64,000 bases of DNA, taken from positions 930,001 to 994,000 of the forward strand of contig NZ_LR733264.1 of assembly GCF_902506495.1 (NCBI RefSeq), in the 5' to 3' direction. Each line of letters starts with the position of its first letter. Position 1 is the stretch's first letter. This document shows positions 7,373 to 14,671 of this stretch, one piece after another. A program made the position numbers and the translations under genes. The DNA is from Pseudomonas sp. 8O. Lineage in GTDB: Bacteria; Pseudomonadota; Gammaproteobacteria; Pseudomonadales; Pseudomonadaceae. A model generated the notes under the pieces. That model searched no databases. It had not been told where the DNA came from and saw only the letters and a list, made by a program, of their open reading frames with translations.

Positions 7373-8710
7373 TCAGTTGATCTGAGCGCCTTTGGCGATC
7401 CAGCTGCCAATCAGGTCGCGTTCATCCTGAGTCATCTGAGTGATGTTGCCCAGCGGCATGATCTGCGTGGCCACGGTCTGCGCGTGGATCTTCGCTGCCT
7501 GCGCCTTGATCTGCTCGGGTGTGTCGAGCATGAAGCCGGCCGGTGCGGTGCTGAACATCGGGCTGGTGGGGCTGGATGAATGGCACACGGTGCAACGCTC
7601 ATGGATCACGCTTTCGACTTGGGCGAAATCGGTGCTGGCGGCAGGTGTCGCGGTGTCAGCGGCAGTAGGTGAGGCCTCGCTTGTATCGGCTTTGGCCTGG
7701 GTTTCCTCTACAGCAGGCTTGCTGGTTGTGGAGGGGTTGCCGGGGCGGCCGGTAGCAGGAACGGGAGCGTACTTGATCGCCGGAGCTTGGGCCGTTGCCG
7801 GTGCGCTGACCGATTGCGTTTGCGGGCCGGTGACGTAAGCCAGGCAGATCATGCCCAGCGCTGCGGCCGGCAGGGTCCAGACGTACTTGCTGCTGTCATG
7901 GCGGGTGTTGAAGTAGTGGCGTACCAGCACGGCCAGAATCGCGATACCGGCCAGGATCAGCCAGTTGTACTGACTGCCGTAGGTGCTCGGGAAGTGGTTG
8001 CTGATCATGATGAACAGCACTGGCAGGGTGAAGTAGTTGTTGTGGCGCGAGCGCAGCAGGCCTTTTGCCGGCAGGGTCGGGTCCGGTGTGGTGTTGTCTT
8101 CGATGGCCTTAACCAGCGCGCGCTGAGCCGGCATGATGGTGAAGAACACGTTGCCGACCATGATGGTGCCGATGATGGCGCCGACATGGATGTACGCGGC
8201 GCGGCCGCTGAAGATCTGGCTGAAGCCATAGGCCGCAGCGATAATCAGCACGAACAGCACGGCGCCGAGCAGGGCCGGGCGTTTGCCCAGCGGCGAGTCA
8301 CAGAGAAAGTGATACGCCACGTAGCCGGCGATCATCGAGCCGAAGCCGATGACGATGCCCATGGCCGGTGCCAGTTCGACGCCCGGCTTGATCAGGTACA
8401 GGCTCGGGTTGAGGTAGTACACCACCAGCATCAGGGCGATGCCCGACAGCCAGGTGGCATAGGCCTCCCATTTGAACCAGTGCAGGTTCTCCGGCATTTT
8501 CGGCGGAGCAAGCTTGTACTTTTCCAGGTGGTAGATGCCGCCGCCGTGAATCGCCCAGAGGTCGCCCGACAGGCCCTCGCGGGGATTGCTACGGTTGAGG
8601 TTGTTCTCCAGCCAGACGAAATAGAACGATGCGCCGATCCAGGCGATACCGGTGATCATATGGATCCAGCGGATGCCCAGGTTTAGCCATTCGGTGAAAT
8701 GTGCTTCCAC
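7373..8710 (-). CDS. puuD: Membrane urate oxidase with cytochrome c domain (PuuD)
   Basis: A 445-residue protein with a GTG start (ribosome site AGAGGT upstream). The N-terminal ~300 residues hold several membrane helices with the conserved WIHMITGIAWIGASFYFVWLE opening and the SNHFPSTYG motif of the urate hydroxylase PuuD family. After a Pro/Ala/Thr-rich linker (about 300-365) comes a mono-haem cytochrome c domain with CTVCH at 373-377 and a likely Met ligand at 418 (MPLGN). It oxidises urate to 5-hydroxyisourate and passes electrons to the respiratory chain instead of O2, so no H2O2 is made. The haem domain must be periplasmic. It is last in the puuE-uraD-allA-puuD operon. Confidence 0.93.
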   Translation of the reverse strand: MEAHFTEWLNLGIRWIHMITGIAWIGASFYFVWLENNLNRSNPREGLSGDLWAIHGGGIYHLEKYKLAPPKMPENLHWFKWEAYATWLSGIALMLVVYYLNPSLYLIKPGVELAPAMGIVIGFGSMIAGYVAYHFLCDSPLGKRPALLGAVLFVLIIAAAYGFSQIFSGRAAYIHVGAIIGTIMVGNVFFTIMPAQRALVKAIEDNTTPDPTLPAKGLLRSRHNNYFTLPVLFIMISNHFPSTYGSQYNWLILAGIAILAVLVRHYFNTRHDSSKYVWTLPAAALGMICLAYVTGPQTQSVSAPATAQAPAIKYAPVPATGRPGNPSTTSKPAVEETQAKADTSEASPTAADTATPAASTDFAQVESVIHERCTVCHSSSPTSPMFSTAPAGFMLDTPEQIKAQAAKIHAQTVATQIMPLGNITQMTQDERDLIGSWIAKGAQIN

Positions 8711-8757
8711 GATCTGTACCTCTTTCCCGGGATAGGCACGCCAGCCCCGGGCTTCTC

Positions 8758-9261
8758 TTATTGGTGGGGGTCGAGGAGGAGAAGCTCGTCCTCATTGAAG
8801 AAATGCTCATCGCAGTTGTTGCCGGAACCACTGCGATCAACCACCAGGAAGTCATCCCGCTTTTCGATCGTCAGCACCGGGTGGTGCCAGACGCCGCGAT
8901 GGTAATTGATGCCCTGCCTGCCATTGCTGAGGAAGGCACGGACGGACCCTGATACAGGTACATCGCCAACTGGCGCGACCACGATCAGAAAGGGGTTGCC
9001 GAGCAGCGGAATGAAGGCCTGGCTGCCCAGCGGATGGCGTTCCAGCATGCGGATGATCAACGGCATCTCCAGCGCCTCGGCGCTGAAGATGCTGATGATG
9101 GCCTGATCCTCCGGCTGAGCGGTCTCCACGCTGGCCAGCTTGTGATAGCGGCGGGTGGAACCGTTGTTGATCATGAAGAAGTCGCTGCCGTCGGTTTCGA
9201 TCACGTCACCGAAGGGGGCGAAGGCTTCTTTGCTCAGGGGCTCGATGGTCAGGCTACGCAT
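8758..9261 (-). CDS. allA: Ureidoglycolate lyase AllA
   Basis: A 167-residue cupin-like enzyme releasing urea and glyoxylate from ureidoglycolate. Family marks are LTIEPLSKEAFAPFGDVIE at the start, INYHRGVWHHPVL (metal/substrate loop with two His) and FLVVDRSG near the end. The length is as usual for AllA. It lies between uraD (42 nt upstream) and puuD (47 nt downstream) in one transcription unit. No allantoicase or allantoate amidohydrolase occurs in the window, so its substrate must come from an enzyme encoded elsewhere. Confidence 0.93.
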   Translation of the reverse strand: MRSLTIEPLSKEAFAPFGDVIETDGSDFFMINNGSTRRYHKLASVETAQPEDQAIISIFSAEALEMPLIIRMLERHPLGSQAFIPLLGNPFLIVVAPVGDVPVSGSVRAFLSNGRQGINYHRGVWHHPVLTIEKRDDFLVVDRSGSGNNCDEHFFNEDELLLLDPHQ

Positions 9262-9303
9262 GGCTGTTCTACTTGTTCTGTTCGTGTGGGGAGGCTGCAG
9301 CGC

Positions 9304-9819
9304 TTACAGCTGCTGCAGGCGGAAGAGGGCGATCTTGTTGATCTCGGCCAGGGCAGTCTGGAATTCCTGCTCCGGTGTGTTGTGAATGCGCTCCTCGAAG
9401 GCGGCCAGGATCTGGTGGCGGTTGCTGCCCTTGACGGCCTTGATGAAGGGGAAGCCGAACTTGGCCTTGTAGGCGTCGTTGAGTTCGGTGAAGCGGGCGA
9501 ACTCTTCGGCGGTGCATTCGTGGATGCCGGCACCGGACTGTTCGGCTGTGCTGGAGGCGGTCAGTTCGCCGCGAACGGCGGCTTTACCGGCCAGGTCCGG
9601 GTGCGCGTTGATCAGTGCCAGCTGCGCCTCATGGCTGGCAGACAGGAGAATGTCGGCCATGCGCTGCTGCAGGCTATCGATATCGTCGACGCTCTCGTCG
9701 AGACCAAGGTCGTAAGCTTTCTCGGCGACCCAGGGCGAGTGCTCGTAGATGTCGGCGAAGGCGGTAACGAACGCGTCGCGGCTCAGCTGGGAAGGGGTCA
9801 GGGTCTGGAAACGGCTCAT
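9304..9819 (-). CDS. uraD: OHCU decarboxylase UraD (cytoplasmic copy)
   Basis: A 171-residue enzyme making S-allantoin from OHCU, the last step of the urate-to-allantoin branch. The ATG at 9819 fits the family start (MSRFQTLTPSQLS) and lies 11 nt after the puuE stop. Conserved NAHPDLAGK and AEQSGAGIHECTAEEF carry the family's His and Glu. No signal peptide is present. The C-terminal 107 residues are almost identical to the chimeric copy at 6289-6954 (constant offset 3015 bp), with very few base changes in the central block (3 in 120 at 6361-6480), whereas the N-terminal third is clearly divergent. This mosaic suggests gene conversion. Confidence 0.95.
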   Translation of the reverse strand: MSRFQTLTPSQLSRDAFVTAFADIYEHSPWVAEKAYDLGLDESVDDIDSLQQRMADILLSASHEAQLALINAHPDLAGKAAVRGELTASSTAEQSGAGIHECTAEEFARFTELNDAYKAKFGFPFIKAVKGSNRHQILAAFEERIHNTPEQEFQTALAEINKIALFRLQQL

Positions 9820-9830
9820 GGGCAGCTCTC

Positions 9831-10757
9831 TCATTCGGTCGCACGGAAGGGATGGGTGGCGTGCCAGTGCTTGGCGATGTCGACGCGGCGGGCGCACCAG
9901 ACCTTGTCATGGCTCTTCACGTACTCGATGAAGCGCGCCAGCGAGGCCATGCGCGCCGGACGGCCGAGCAGACGGCAGTGCATGCCGATCGACAGCATCT
10001 TCGGTGCGCCGGCTTCGCCCTCGGCGTAGAGCACGTCGAAGGCATCCTTGAGGTATTCGAAGAAGTCGTCGCCCTTGTTGAAGCCCTGTACCTGGGTGAA
10101 GCGCATGTCGTTGGTGTCCAGGGTGTAGGGGATCACCAGGTGCGGCTTTTCTGTGGTACTGGCCGGGTCCCAGTAGGGCAGGTCGTCGTCGTAGGTATCG
10201 GAGTCGTAGAGGAAGCCGCCTTCCTCGCGCACGATGCGCCGGGTGTTCGGGCCCAGGCGGCCGGTGTACCAGCCCAGCGGGCGTTCACCGGTCAGTTCGG
10301 TGAGGATACGGATGGCCTCGAACATGTGCTCCCGCTCGGTGGCTTCGTCCATATTCTGATAGTCGATCCAGCGATAGCCGTGGCTGCAGATCTCGTGGCC
10401 GGCGGCGACCATTTCGCGGATCACGTCGGGGTGACGCTGGGCGGCCATGGCCACGGCGAAGATGGTCAGCGGAATGTCGTGCTTCTTGAACAGGTTGAGC
10501 AGGCGCCAGACACCGGTGCGGCTGCCGTACTCGTAGAGCGACTCCATGCACAGGTTGCGCTGGCCCTGCAACGGCTGGGCGGAGACCATCTCGGAGAGGA
10601 AGGCCTCGGACTCCTTGTCGCCGTGCAGGATATTGCGCTCGCCGCCTTCTTCATAATTGAGCACGAAAGACAGGGCGATGCGGGCGTCGCCCGGCCAGTG
10701 CGGGTGGGGTGGGGTTGCGCCGTAGCCGATCAAATCGCGTGGGTAATCAGCGTTCAC
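9831..10757 (-). CDS. puuE: Allantoinase PuuE (polysaccharide-deacetylase fold)
   Basis: A 308-residue protein, the usual length of the metal-independent allantoinase PuuE that hydrolyses allantoin to allantoate. The start chosen is GTG at 10757 with AGGAAG upstream; it gives the family N-terminus (DYPRDLIGYG). Visible blocks are IALSFVLNYEEGGE, ESLYEYGSR, AAGHEICSHGYRWIDYQ, GWYTGRLGPNTRR, LPYWDP and GFNKGDDFFEYLKDAF. It is the first gene of the puuE-uraD-allA-puuD operon and divergent from hiuH. Two TTGTNNACAA sites and one RutR-like site lie in the shared 402-bp region. Confidence 0.94.
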   Translation of the reverse strand: MNADYPRDLIGYGATPPHPHWPGDARIALSFVLNYEEGGERNILHGDKESEAFLSEMVSAQPLQGQRNLCMESLYEYGSRTGVWRLLNLFKKHDIPLTIFAVAMAAQRHPDVIREMVAAGHEICSHGYRWIDYQNMDEATEREHMFEAIRILTELTGERPLGWYTGRLGPNTRRIVREEGGFLYDSDTYDDDLPYWDPASTTEKPHLVIPYTLDTNDMRFTQVQGFNKGDDFFEYLKDAFDVLYAEGEAGAPKMLSIGMHCRLLGRPARMASLARFIEYVKSHDKVWCARRVDIAKHWHATHPFRATE

Positions 10758-10831
10758 TGCAATCTTCCTATCTGGAACGTTGCGGTCACTGCGTGCCGGG
10801 TAATCGACGGCTACGCGACCGGGATGGCTAA

Positions 10832-10841
10832 TTGTATACAA
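10832..10841. promoter_or_regulatory. Perfect TTGTATACAA palindrome upstream of puuE
   Basis: A perfect 10-bp palindrome 75 bp upstream of the puuE start, identical to that before the AzgA-type permease (13298-13307). Confidence 0.65.
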
Positions 10842-10905
10842 AGTTAGTTGCCGTTTGTAAATCGACTTTTCATCATTTTCTTCTCTGCGCGCCAAGGCAA
10901 AAAAA

Positions 10906-10921
10906 TTGCCTAAGCGGTCAG
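10906..10921. promoter_or_regulatory. RutR-like half-conserved site upstream of puuE
   Basis: TTGCCT-AAGC-GGTCAG: the right arm is good, the left arm has 2 mismatches. It lies between the two TTGTNNACAA sites of the puuE-hiuH divergent region. The rest of 10758-11159 shows no gene. Confidence 0.4.
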
Positions 10922-11012
10922 TAATGCGCGCTGGTTGTGCCGTGGTTGCTGGCTGGCAATGTCGTGGGTAGTGAGCCGGTTTGGTGCACGCATGGCATCT
11001 GTATGGGATTTA

Positions 11013-11022
11013 TTGTGTACAA
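11013..11022. promoter_or_regulatory. TTGTNNACAA operator between puuE and hiuH
   Basis: TTGTGTACAA, flanked to ATTGTGTACAAT (11012-11023), 138 bp upstream of hiuH. It could serve either divergent unit. Confidence 0.6.
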
Positions 11023-11159
11023 TTTATGCGTAAAGTGTTTTATATTCGATCTGCGTGCTATCCTGCCATTGCGTCGAAGCACTGCGACGAGCCGATTTCA
11101 ACAGAGTAGAGGAGGTGTGGTGTTCGTAGGGCGCGAGTCGCTGCGGGCATCCGAGACCC

Positions 11160-11513
11160 ATGGGACGTTTGACTACACATGTACTGGACGCCGCGCACGG
11201 CTGCCCAGGGAGTGACATCAAGGTCGAGCTGTACCGCGTCGAAGGCGCGCAGCTGGAACTGATCAACAGCGTTACCACCAACCACGACGGCCGTTGCGAT
11301 GCGCCGGTGCTGCAGGGTGACGACTACCGCACGGGCGTTTACCAGCTGCATTTCCACGCCGGCGACTACTACCGCGCCCGTGGCGTGAAGCTGCCGGACA
11401 CGGCATTTCTCGATGTCGTGGTCCTGCGTTTCGGCATCGATGCCGGCCAGGAGCACTACCACGTGCCGCTGCTTATTTCCCCCTACAGCTACTCCACCTA
11501 TCGCGGTAGCTGA
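11160..11513 (+). CDS. hiuH: 5-hydroxyisourate hydrolase (transthyretin-like)
   Basis: A 117-residue protein hydrolysing the 5-hydroxyisourate made by PuuD to OHCU. Family marks are LTTHVLDAAHGCPGSDIKVELY at the start (catalytic His in LTTHVLD), GRCDAP (Arg) and the terminal SYSTYRGS tetrapeptide block that closes the active site at the tetramer interface. No signal peptide is seen, so this form should be cytoplasmic, unlike the exported forms of some enterics. The start is the only ATG after an in-frame stop at 11127; the ribosome site is weak. A good terminator follows. Confidence 0.95.
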   Translation: MGRLTTHVLDAAHGCPGSDIKVELYRVEGAQLELINSVTTNHDGRCDAPVLQGDDYRTGVYQLHFHAGDYYRARGVKLPDTAFLDVVVLRFGIDAGQEHYHVPLLISPYSYSTYRGS

Positions 11514-11579
11514 GTGACTGGCGGGCCAGTCGCCTGCCAGACGAATGCTTGTCACCCTCAGACTCGTTTGAGTCCTTAT

Positions 11580-11605
11580 GCCCGCTCACACTGCGGGCTT
11601 TTTTT
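11580..11605 (+). terminator. Terminator of hiuH
   Basis: GCCCGC / GCGGGC stem with a 7-nt loop followed by seven T. Confidence 0.9.
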
Positions 11606-11614
11606 CGTCCGCGT

Positions 11615-11635
11615 GTAGGGTGCGCCACGCGCACC
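11615..11635. repeat. GTAGGGTGCGCC repeat unit (single)
   Basis: One copy of the 21-bp REP-like unit. A degenerate copy of the separate GTAGCCCGGAT element follows at about 11688-11710. Nothing else is seen in 11606-11761. Confidence 0.7.
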
Positions 11636-11761
11636 GGAACCCCACGCGGCACCGTGCAGCGCGTCGAAACTGGTGCGCGCGACCCGTAGCCCGGATGAAA
11701 TCCGGGGCCGGCGATATGCATGCGAGGCGCGCGTCTGCCTGCGGTTGATGGGCCAAACGAA

Positions 11762-11786
11762 AAGCCCCGGCACAGGGCCGGGGCTT
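11762..11786 (-). terminator. Terminator of the AzgA-type permease
   Basis: Ten-base arms AAGCCCCGGC / GCCGGGGCTT, 5-nt loop. The minus strand ends in TTTT. It lies 24 nt past the stop. Confidence 0.85.
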
Positions 11787-11809
11787 CGATCAGCGCGTGG
11801 TATTGGTCG

Positions 11810-13150
11810 TCAGAGGAAGGCGAACTTGGCGATGAAGATCACGCACAGCGCATACAGGCTCAGCGACACCTTGTCACTCTGACCTGTCAGCAGTTTCAGT
11901 GTGGCGTAGGTGAGAAAACCCAGGGCGATGCCGTTGGCGATGGAGAAGGTCAGCGGCATCATCACCACGGTCACGATGGCTGGGATGGTGTCGGTGTGGT
12001 CCTTCCAATCGATGTGCGCCATGCCGCTCATCATCAGCATCGCCACATAGATCAGCGCGCCTGCGGTTGCGTAGGCCGGAATCATGCCAGCCAGCGGGGC
12101 GAAGAACATCGCCGCGAGGAACAGGAGGCCGACGGTGATGGCGGTCAGGCCGGTACGGCCACCAGCGGCTACGCCTGCAGCGCTTTCCACGTAGCTGGTC
12201 ACCGGCGGGCAGCCGACCATGGCGCCTACAACGCTCGAGGTGGAGTCGGCTTTCAGGGCCTTGGACAGGTTCTGGATCTTGCCATCTTCATCCACCAGGT
12301 TGGCGCGATGGGCCACACCCATCAGGGTGCCGGCGGTGTCGAACATGTTCACGAAGAGGAACGCCAGAATCACGCTGATCATCGCCACGTTGAACGCGCC
12401 GGCGATGTCCATGGCCAGGAAGGTCGGGGCCAGGCTCGGCGGCATCGACACCAGGCCGCCGTATTCCACCAGGCCCAGGGCCCAGCCGATTGCGGTCACG
12501 CCGAGCATGCTGAAGAGAATGGCGCCAAACACGTTGCGGTGGCTGAGCACGGCGATCATCAGAAAGCACACGGCAGCCAGCAGCGCCGAAGGGTTACTGA
12601 ACGAACCCATGGTCAGCAGGGTGGCCGGGCTGTCGACGACGATGCCGGCAGTCTTCAGGCCGATCAGACCGAGGAACAGGCCGACCCCGGCACCCATGGC
12701 GAAGCGCAGGCTCATCGGAATGCTGTTGAGCAGCCATTCGCGAATCTTCGACAGGCTCATGATCATGAACAGCACGCCGGAGATGAATACTGCGCCCAGT
12801 GCGATCTCCCAGCTGTAGCCCATTTCACCCACGACGGTGTAAGTAAAGAAGGCGTTCAGGCCCATGCCGGGTGCCAGGCCGACCGGCCAGTTGGCGTACA
12901 GCCCCATCAGGAAACAGCCCAGGGCCGCGCCGATGCAGGTGGCGACGAATGCTGCGCCGTGATCGATGCCGGCGGTTGCCATGATGTTGGGGTTGACGAA
13001 GATGATGTAGGCCATGGTGACGAAGGTCGTCAGGCCGGCCAGCAGTTCGGTCTTGATGGTGGTGCGATGCTCGGTCAGTTTGAAGAAGCGGTCGAGCAGG
13101 CCACCTCTTGCCAGTTGATTCGCGTGTTGTTCTTGTTTGACGCTTTCCAC
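11810..13150 (-). CDS. AzgA-type adenine/guanine/hypoxanthine permease
   Basis: A 446-residue inner-membrane protein of the NCS2/AzgA (COG2252) branch, like E. coli GhxP/AdeP. Typical blocks are TELLAGLTTFVTMAYIIFVNP, APGMGLNAFFTYTVV, FVNMFDTAGTLMGVA and GCPPVTSYVESAAGVAAGGRTGL. About 13 hydrophobic helices are seen. It should bring guanine, hypoxanthine or adenine into the cell, feeding guaD and xdhAB. It is divergent from the GntR regulator, and its promoter holds the best example of each operator type (13256-13271 and 13298-13307). Confidence 0.92.
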   Translation of the reverse strand: MESVKQEQHANQLARGGLLDRFFKLTEHRTTIKTELLAGLTTFVTMAYIIFVNPNIMATAGIDHGAAFVATCIGAALGCFLMGLYANWPVGLAPGMGLNAFFTYTVVGEMGYSWEIALGAVFISGVLFMIMSLSKIREWLLNSIPMSLRFAMGAGVGLFLGLIGLKTAGIVVDSPATLLTMGSFSNPSALLAAVCFLMIAVLSHRNVFGAILFSMLGVTAIGWALGLVEYGGLVSMPPSLAPTFLAMDIAGAFNVAMISVILAFLFVNMFDTAGTLMGVAHRANLVDEDGKIQNLSKALKADSTSSVVGAMVGCPPVTSYVESAAGVAAGGRTGLTAITVGLLFLAAMFFAPLAGMIPAYATAGALIYVAMLMMSGMAHIDWKDHTDTIPAIVTVVMMPLTFSIANGIALGFLTYATLKLLTGQSDKVSLSLYALCVIFIAKFAFL

Positions 13151-13255
13151 AGCGGGTACTCCTCATCTCTCTTGTTGTGTACCGCCCAGAGCGTTGCGCA
13201 AGAACAATGCTCTCTGAGGCAGGCGGTGTTTCGGCGGTGCTTCCTGGCTAAGTTG

Positions 13256-13271
13256 TTGACCGAGCGGTCAA
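13256..13271. promoter_or_regulatory. Perfect RutR-like palindrome TTGACC-N4-GGTCAA
   Basis: TTGACCGAGCGGTCAA: both 6-bp arms perfect, 4-bp spacer, the same geometry as the E. coli RutR consensus. It lies downstream of a CATAAT -10-like box (minus strand, 13289-13294) in the transcribed leader of the permease. Confidence 0.65.
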
Positions 13272-13297
13272 GAAGTCACTCAGGCGCGATTATGCTG

Positions 13298-13307
13298 TTG
13301 TATACAA
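13298..13307. promoter_or_regulatory. Perfect TTGTATACAA palindrome in permease promoter
   Basis: It lies 3 bp upstream (minus direction) of the CATAAT -10-like box, thus within the core promoter. Confidence 0.65.
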
Positions 13308-13628
13308 AAAATGCAATTAATGTTTTTAATGTTGCATTGATCGCACCAATTGGCCGTGCCGAGGTGGGTGCGTAGAGATTTGGCGACAATCTTCTCGATC
13401 TTTAGAGTGAAGTTCTTTTAAAACAAAGAGATATCTTTATGGCCGGCTGAAGGCCTTCTATCGTCTGAGCATCGATTCGTCAGCCGTTGAAGGTCCTTAG
13501 CCGTTAATGGACTGAGGAGTCGGCTATATATAAGGAAAGAATTTGTCGTTCTGTGCTCAGTCTCAGGCGATGAGGTACCGATGCCCAGCTATGACGTCAT
13601 ACAACGAAGGGTGTAGTGGCTGGTTGAC

Positions 13629-13638
13629 TTGTGTACAA
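13629..13638. promoter_or_regulatory. TTGTNNACAA operator upstream of the GntR gene
   Basis: TTGTGTACAA, 105 bp before the regulator's ATG and overlapping a TTGACT -35-like hexamer; it suggests autoregulation. The remainder of 13151-13742 contains no gene; a TATATA stretch at about 13525 may be part of a promoter. Confidence 0.55.
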
Positions 13639-13742
13639 TTGCCTGAATTTTTTTCTGATGTTTTTTCGCTCGGAGCTTGTCAGCTACCGGGTAGAACACA
13701 GTAGAGTCGCAGTGTCGCCGACTCTCATTGACGCGAGCCAGA

Positions 13743-14510
13743 ATGAACGATCAATTGCAGCCTCTCAAGAAGCAGCCGCGCGTGGGCAAAAGCAGCCGCA
13801 GCGGGACTCAGGACGATGTCGTATATGCCCATATCTTCGATGCCATTCTCGAGCAGCGTCTGGCGCCCGGCACCAAGCTGAGCGAAGAGGCGCTGGGTGA
13901 GATCTTCGGCGTCAGTCGCACCATCATCCGTCGCGCCCTTTCGCGCCTGGCTCATGAGGGCGTGGTGCTGCTGCGCCCGAACCGTGGCGCGGTAGTGGCC
14001 AGCCCGAGCGTCGAAGAGGCGCGGCAGATCTTCTACGCGCGCCGCCTGGTCGAGCGCGCCATCACCGAACTGGCCGTCGAGCACGCGACCGCCGAGCAAC
14101 TGGCCGAGCTGCGCCAGATGGTCAAGGACGAGCAGGACAGCTTCTCTCGCGGCGATCGAGGTGCAGGTATTCGCCTGTCCGGCGAGTTCCACCTGAAGTT
14201 GGCCGAGGCCGCGCGTAATGCGCCGCTGGTAAGTTTCCAGCGCAGCCTGGTGTCGCAGACCTCGCTGATCATTGCCCAGTACGAAAGCGGCAGCCGTTCG
14301 CATTGCTCCTATGACGAGCACAACCAACTGATCGACGCCATCGAGGCGCGCGATGCCGAGCGTGCGGTGCACCTGATGATGCATCACATGGATCACATCG
14401 ACAGCAAGTTGAACCTGGACGAGGAAAGCGCTTCGGACGATCTGCACGCGGTGTTCTCGCACCTGCTGCAGACCAAGAAGAAGCCCGGCCGCAGCGCTGC
14501 CAACCGCTGA
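13743..14510 (+). CDS. GntR/FadR-family regulator of the purine genes
   Basis: A 255-residue regulator with an N-terminal winged helix (YAHIFDAILEQRLAPGTKLSEEALGEIFGVSRTIIRRALSRL as one continuous HTH region, about residues 28-70) and a C-terminal all-helical FCD ligand-binding domain. The latter has the Arg/Glu-rich ARRLVERAITELA start and the metal-type His pattern (H in GEFHLKLAE, MMHHMDH). An in-frame TTG 15 nt upstream is a less likely start. FadR-type proteins bind N-y-GT-Nx-AC-r-N palindromes, which fits the TTGTNNACAA sites around the purine units including its own promoter. That it controls them is inference. P. aeruginosa has a GntR gene at this place, as I recall. Confidence 0.92.
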   Translation: MNDQLQPLKKQPRVGKSSRSGTQDDVVYAHIFDAILEQRLAPGTKLSEEALGEIFGVSRTIIRRALSRLAHEGVVLLRPNRGAVVASPSVEEARQIFYARRLVERAITELAVEHATAEQLAELRQMVKDEQDSFSRGDRGAGIRLSGEFHLKLAEAARNAPLVSFQRSLVSQTSLIIAQYESGSRSHCSYDEHNQLIDAIEARDAERAVHLMMHHMDHIDSKLNLDEESASDDLHAVFSHLLQTKKKPGRSAANR

Positions 14511-14530
14511 TTCGTTGCGTGTGACAAGAA

Positions 14531-14560
14531 AGCCCCGATGCTCGCGCATCGGGGCTTTTT
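14531..14560 (+). terminator. Terminator of the GntR regulator gene
   Basis: Eleven-base perfect arms AGCCCCGATGC / GCATCGGGGCT, TCGC loop, then TTTTT. Confidence 0.92.
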
Positions 14561-14590
14561 CGTTGGCGTGTCTACGTTGAGGCGTATTTT

Positions 14591-14651
14591 TGTAGGAGCT
14601 GGCTTGCCAGCGATGCGCTAGTGAATTGATCGCCGGCAAGCCGGCTCCACA
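14591..14651. repeat. TGTAGGAGC...GCTCC(T)ACA palindromic repeat
   Basis: A second REP-like family: outward-facing GTAGGAGCTGGCTTGCCAG and CCGGCAAGCCGGCTCC units. Other copies lie at 30549-30577, 30657-30719, 32554-32623 and 53072-53096. Confidence 0.75.
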
Positions 14652-14671
14652 AGGCGATCAGGCTGTTCGTT

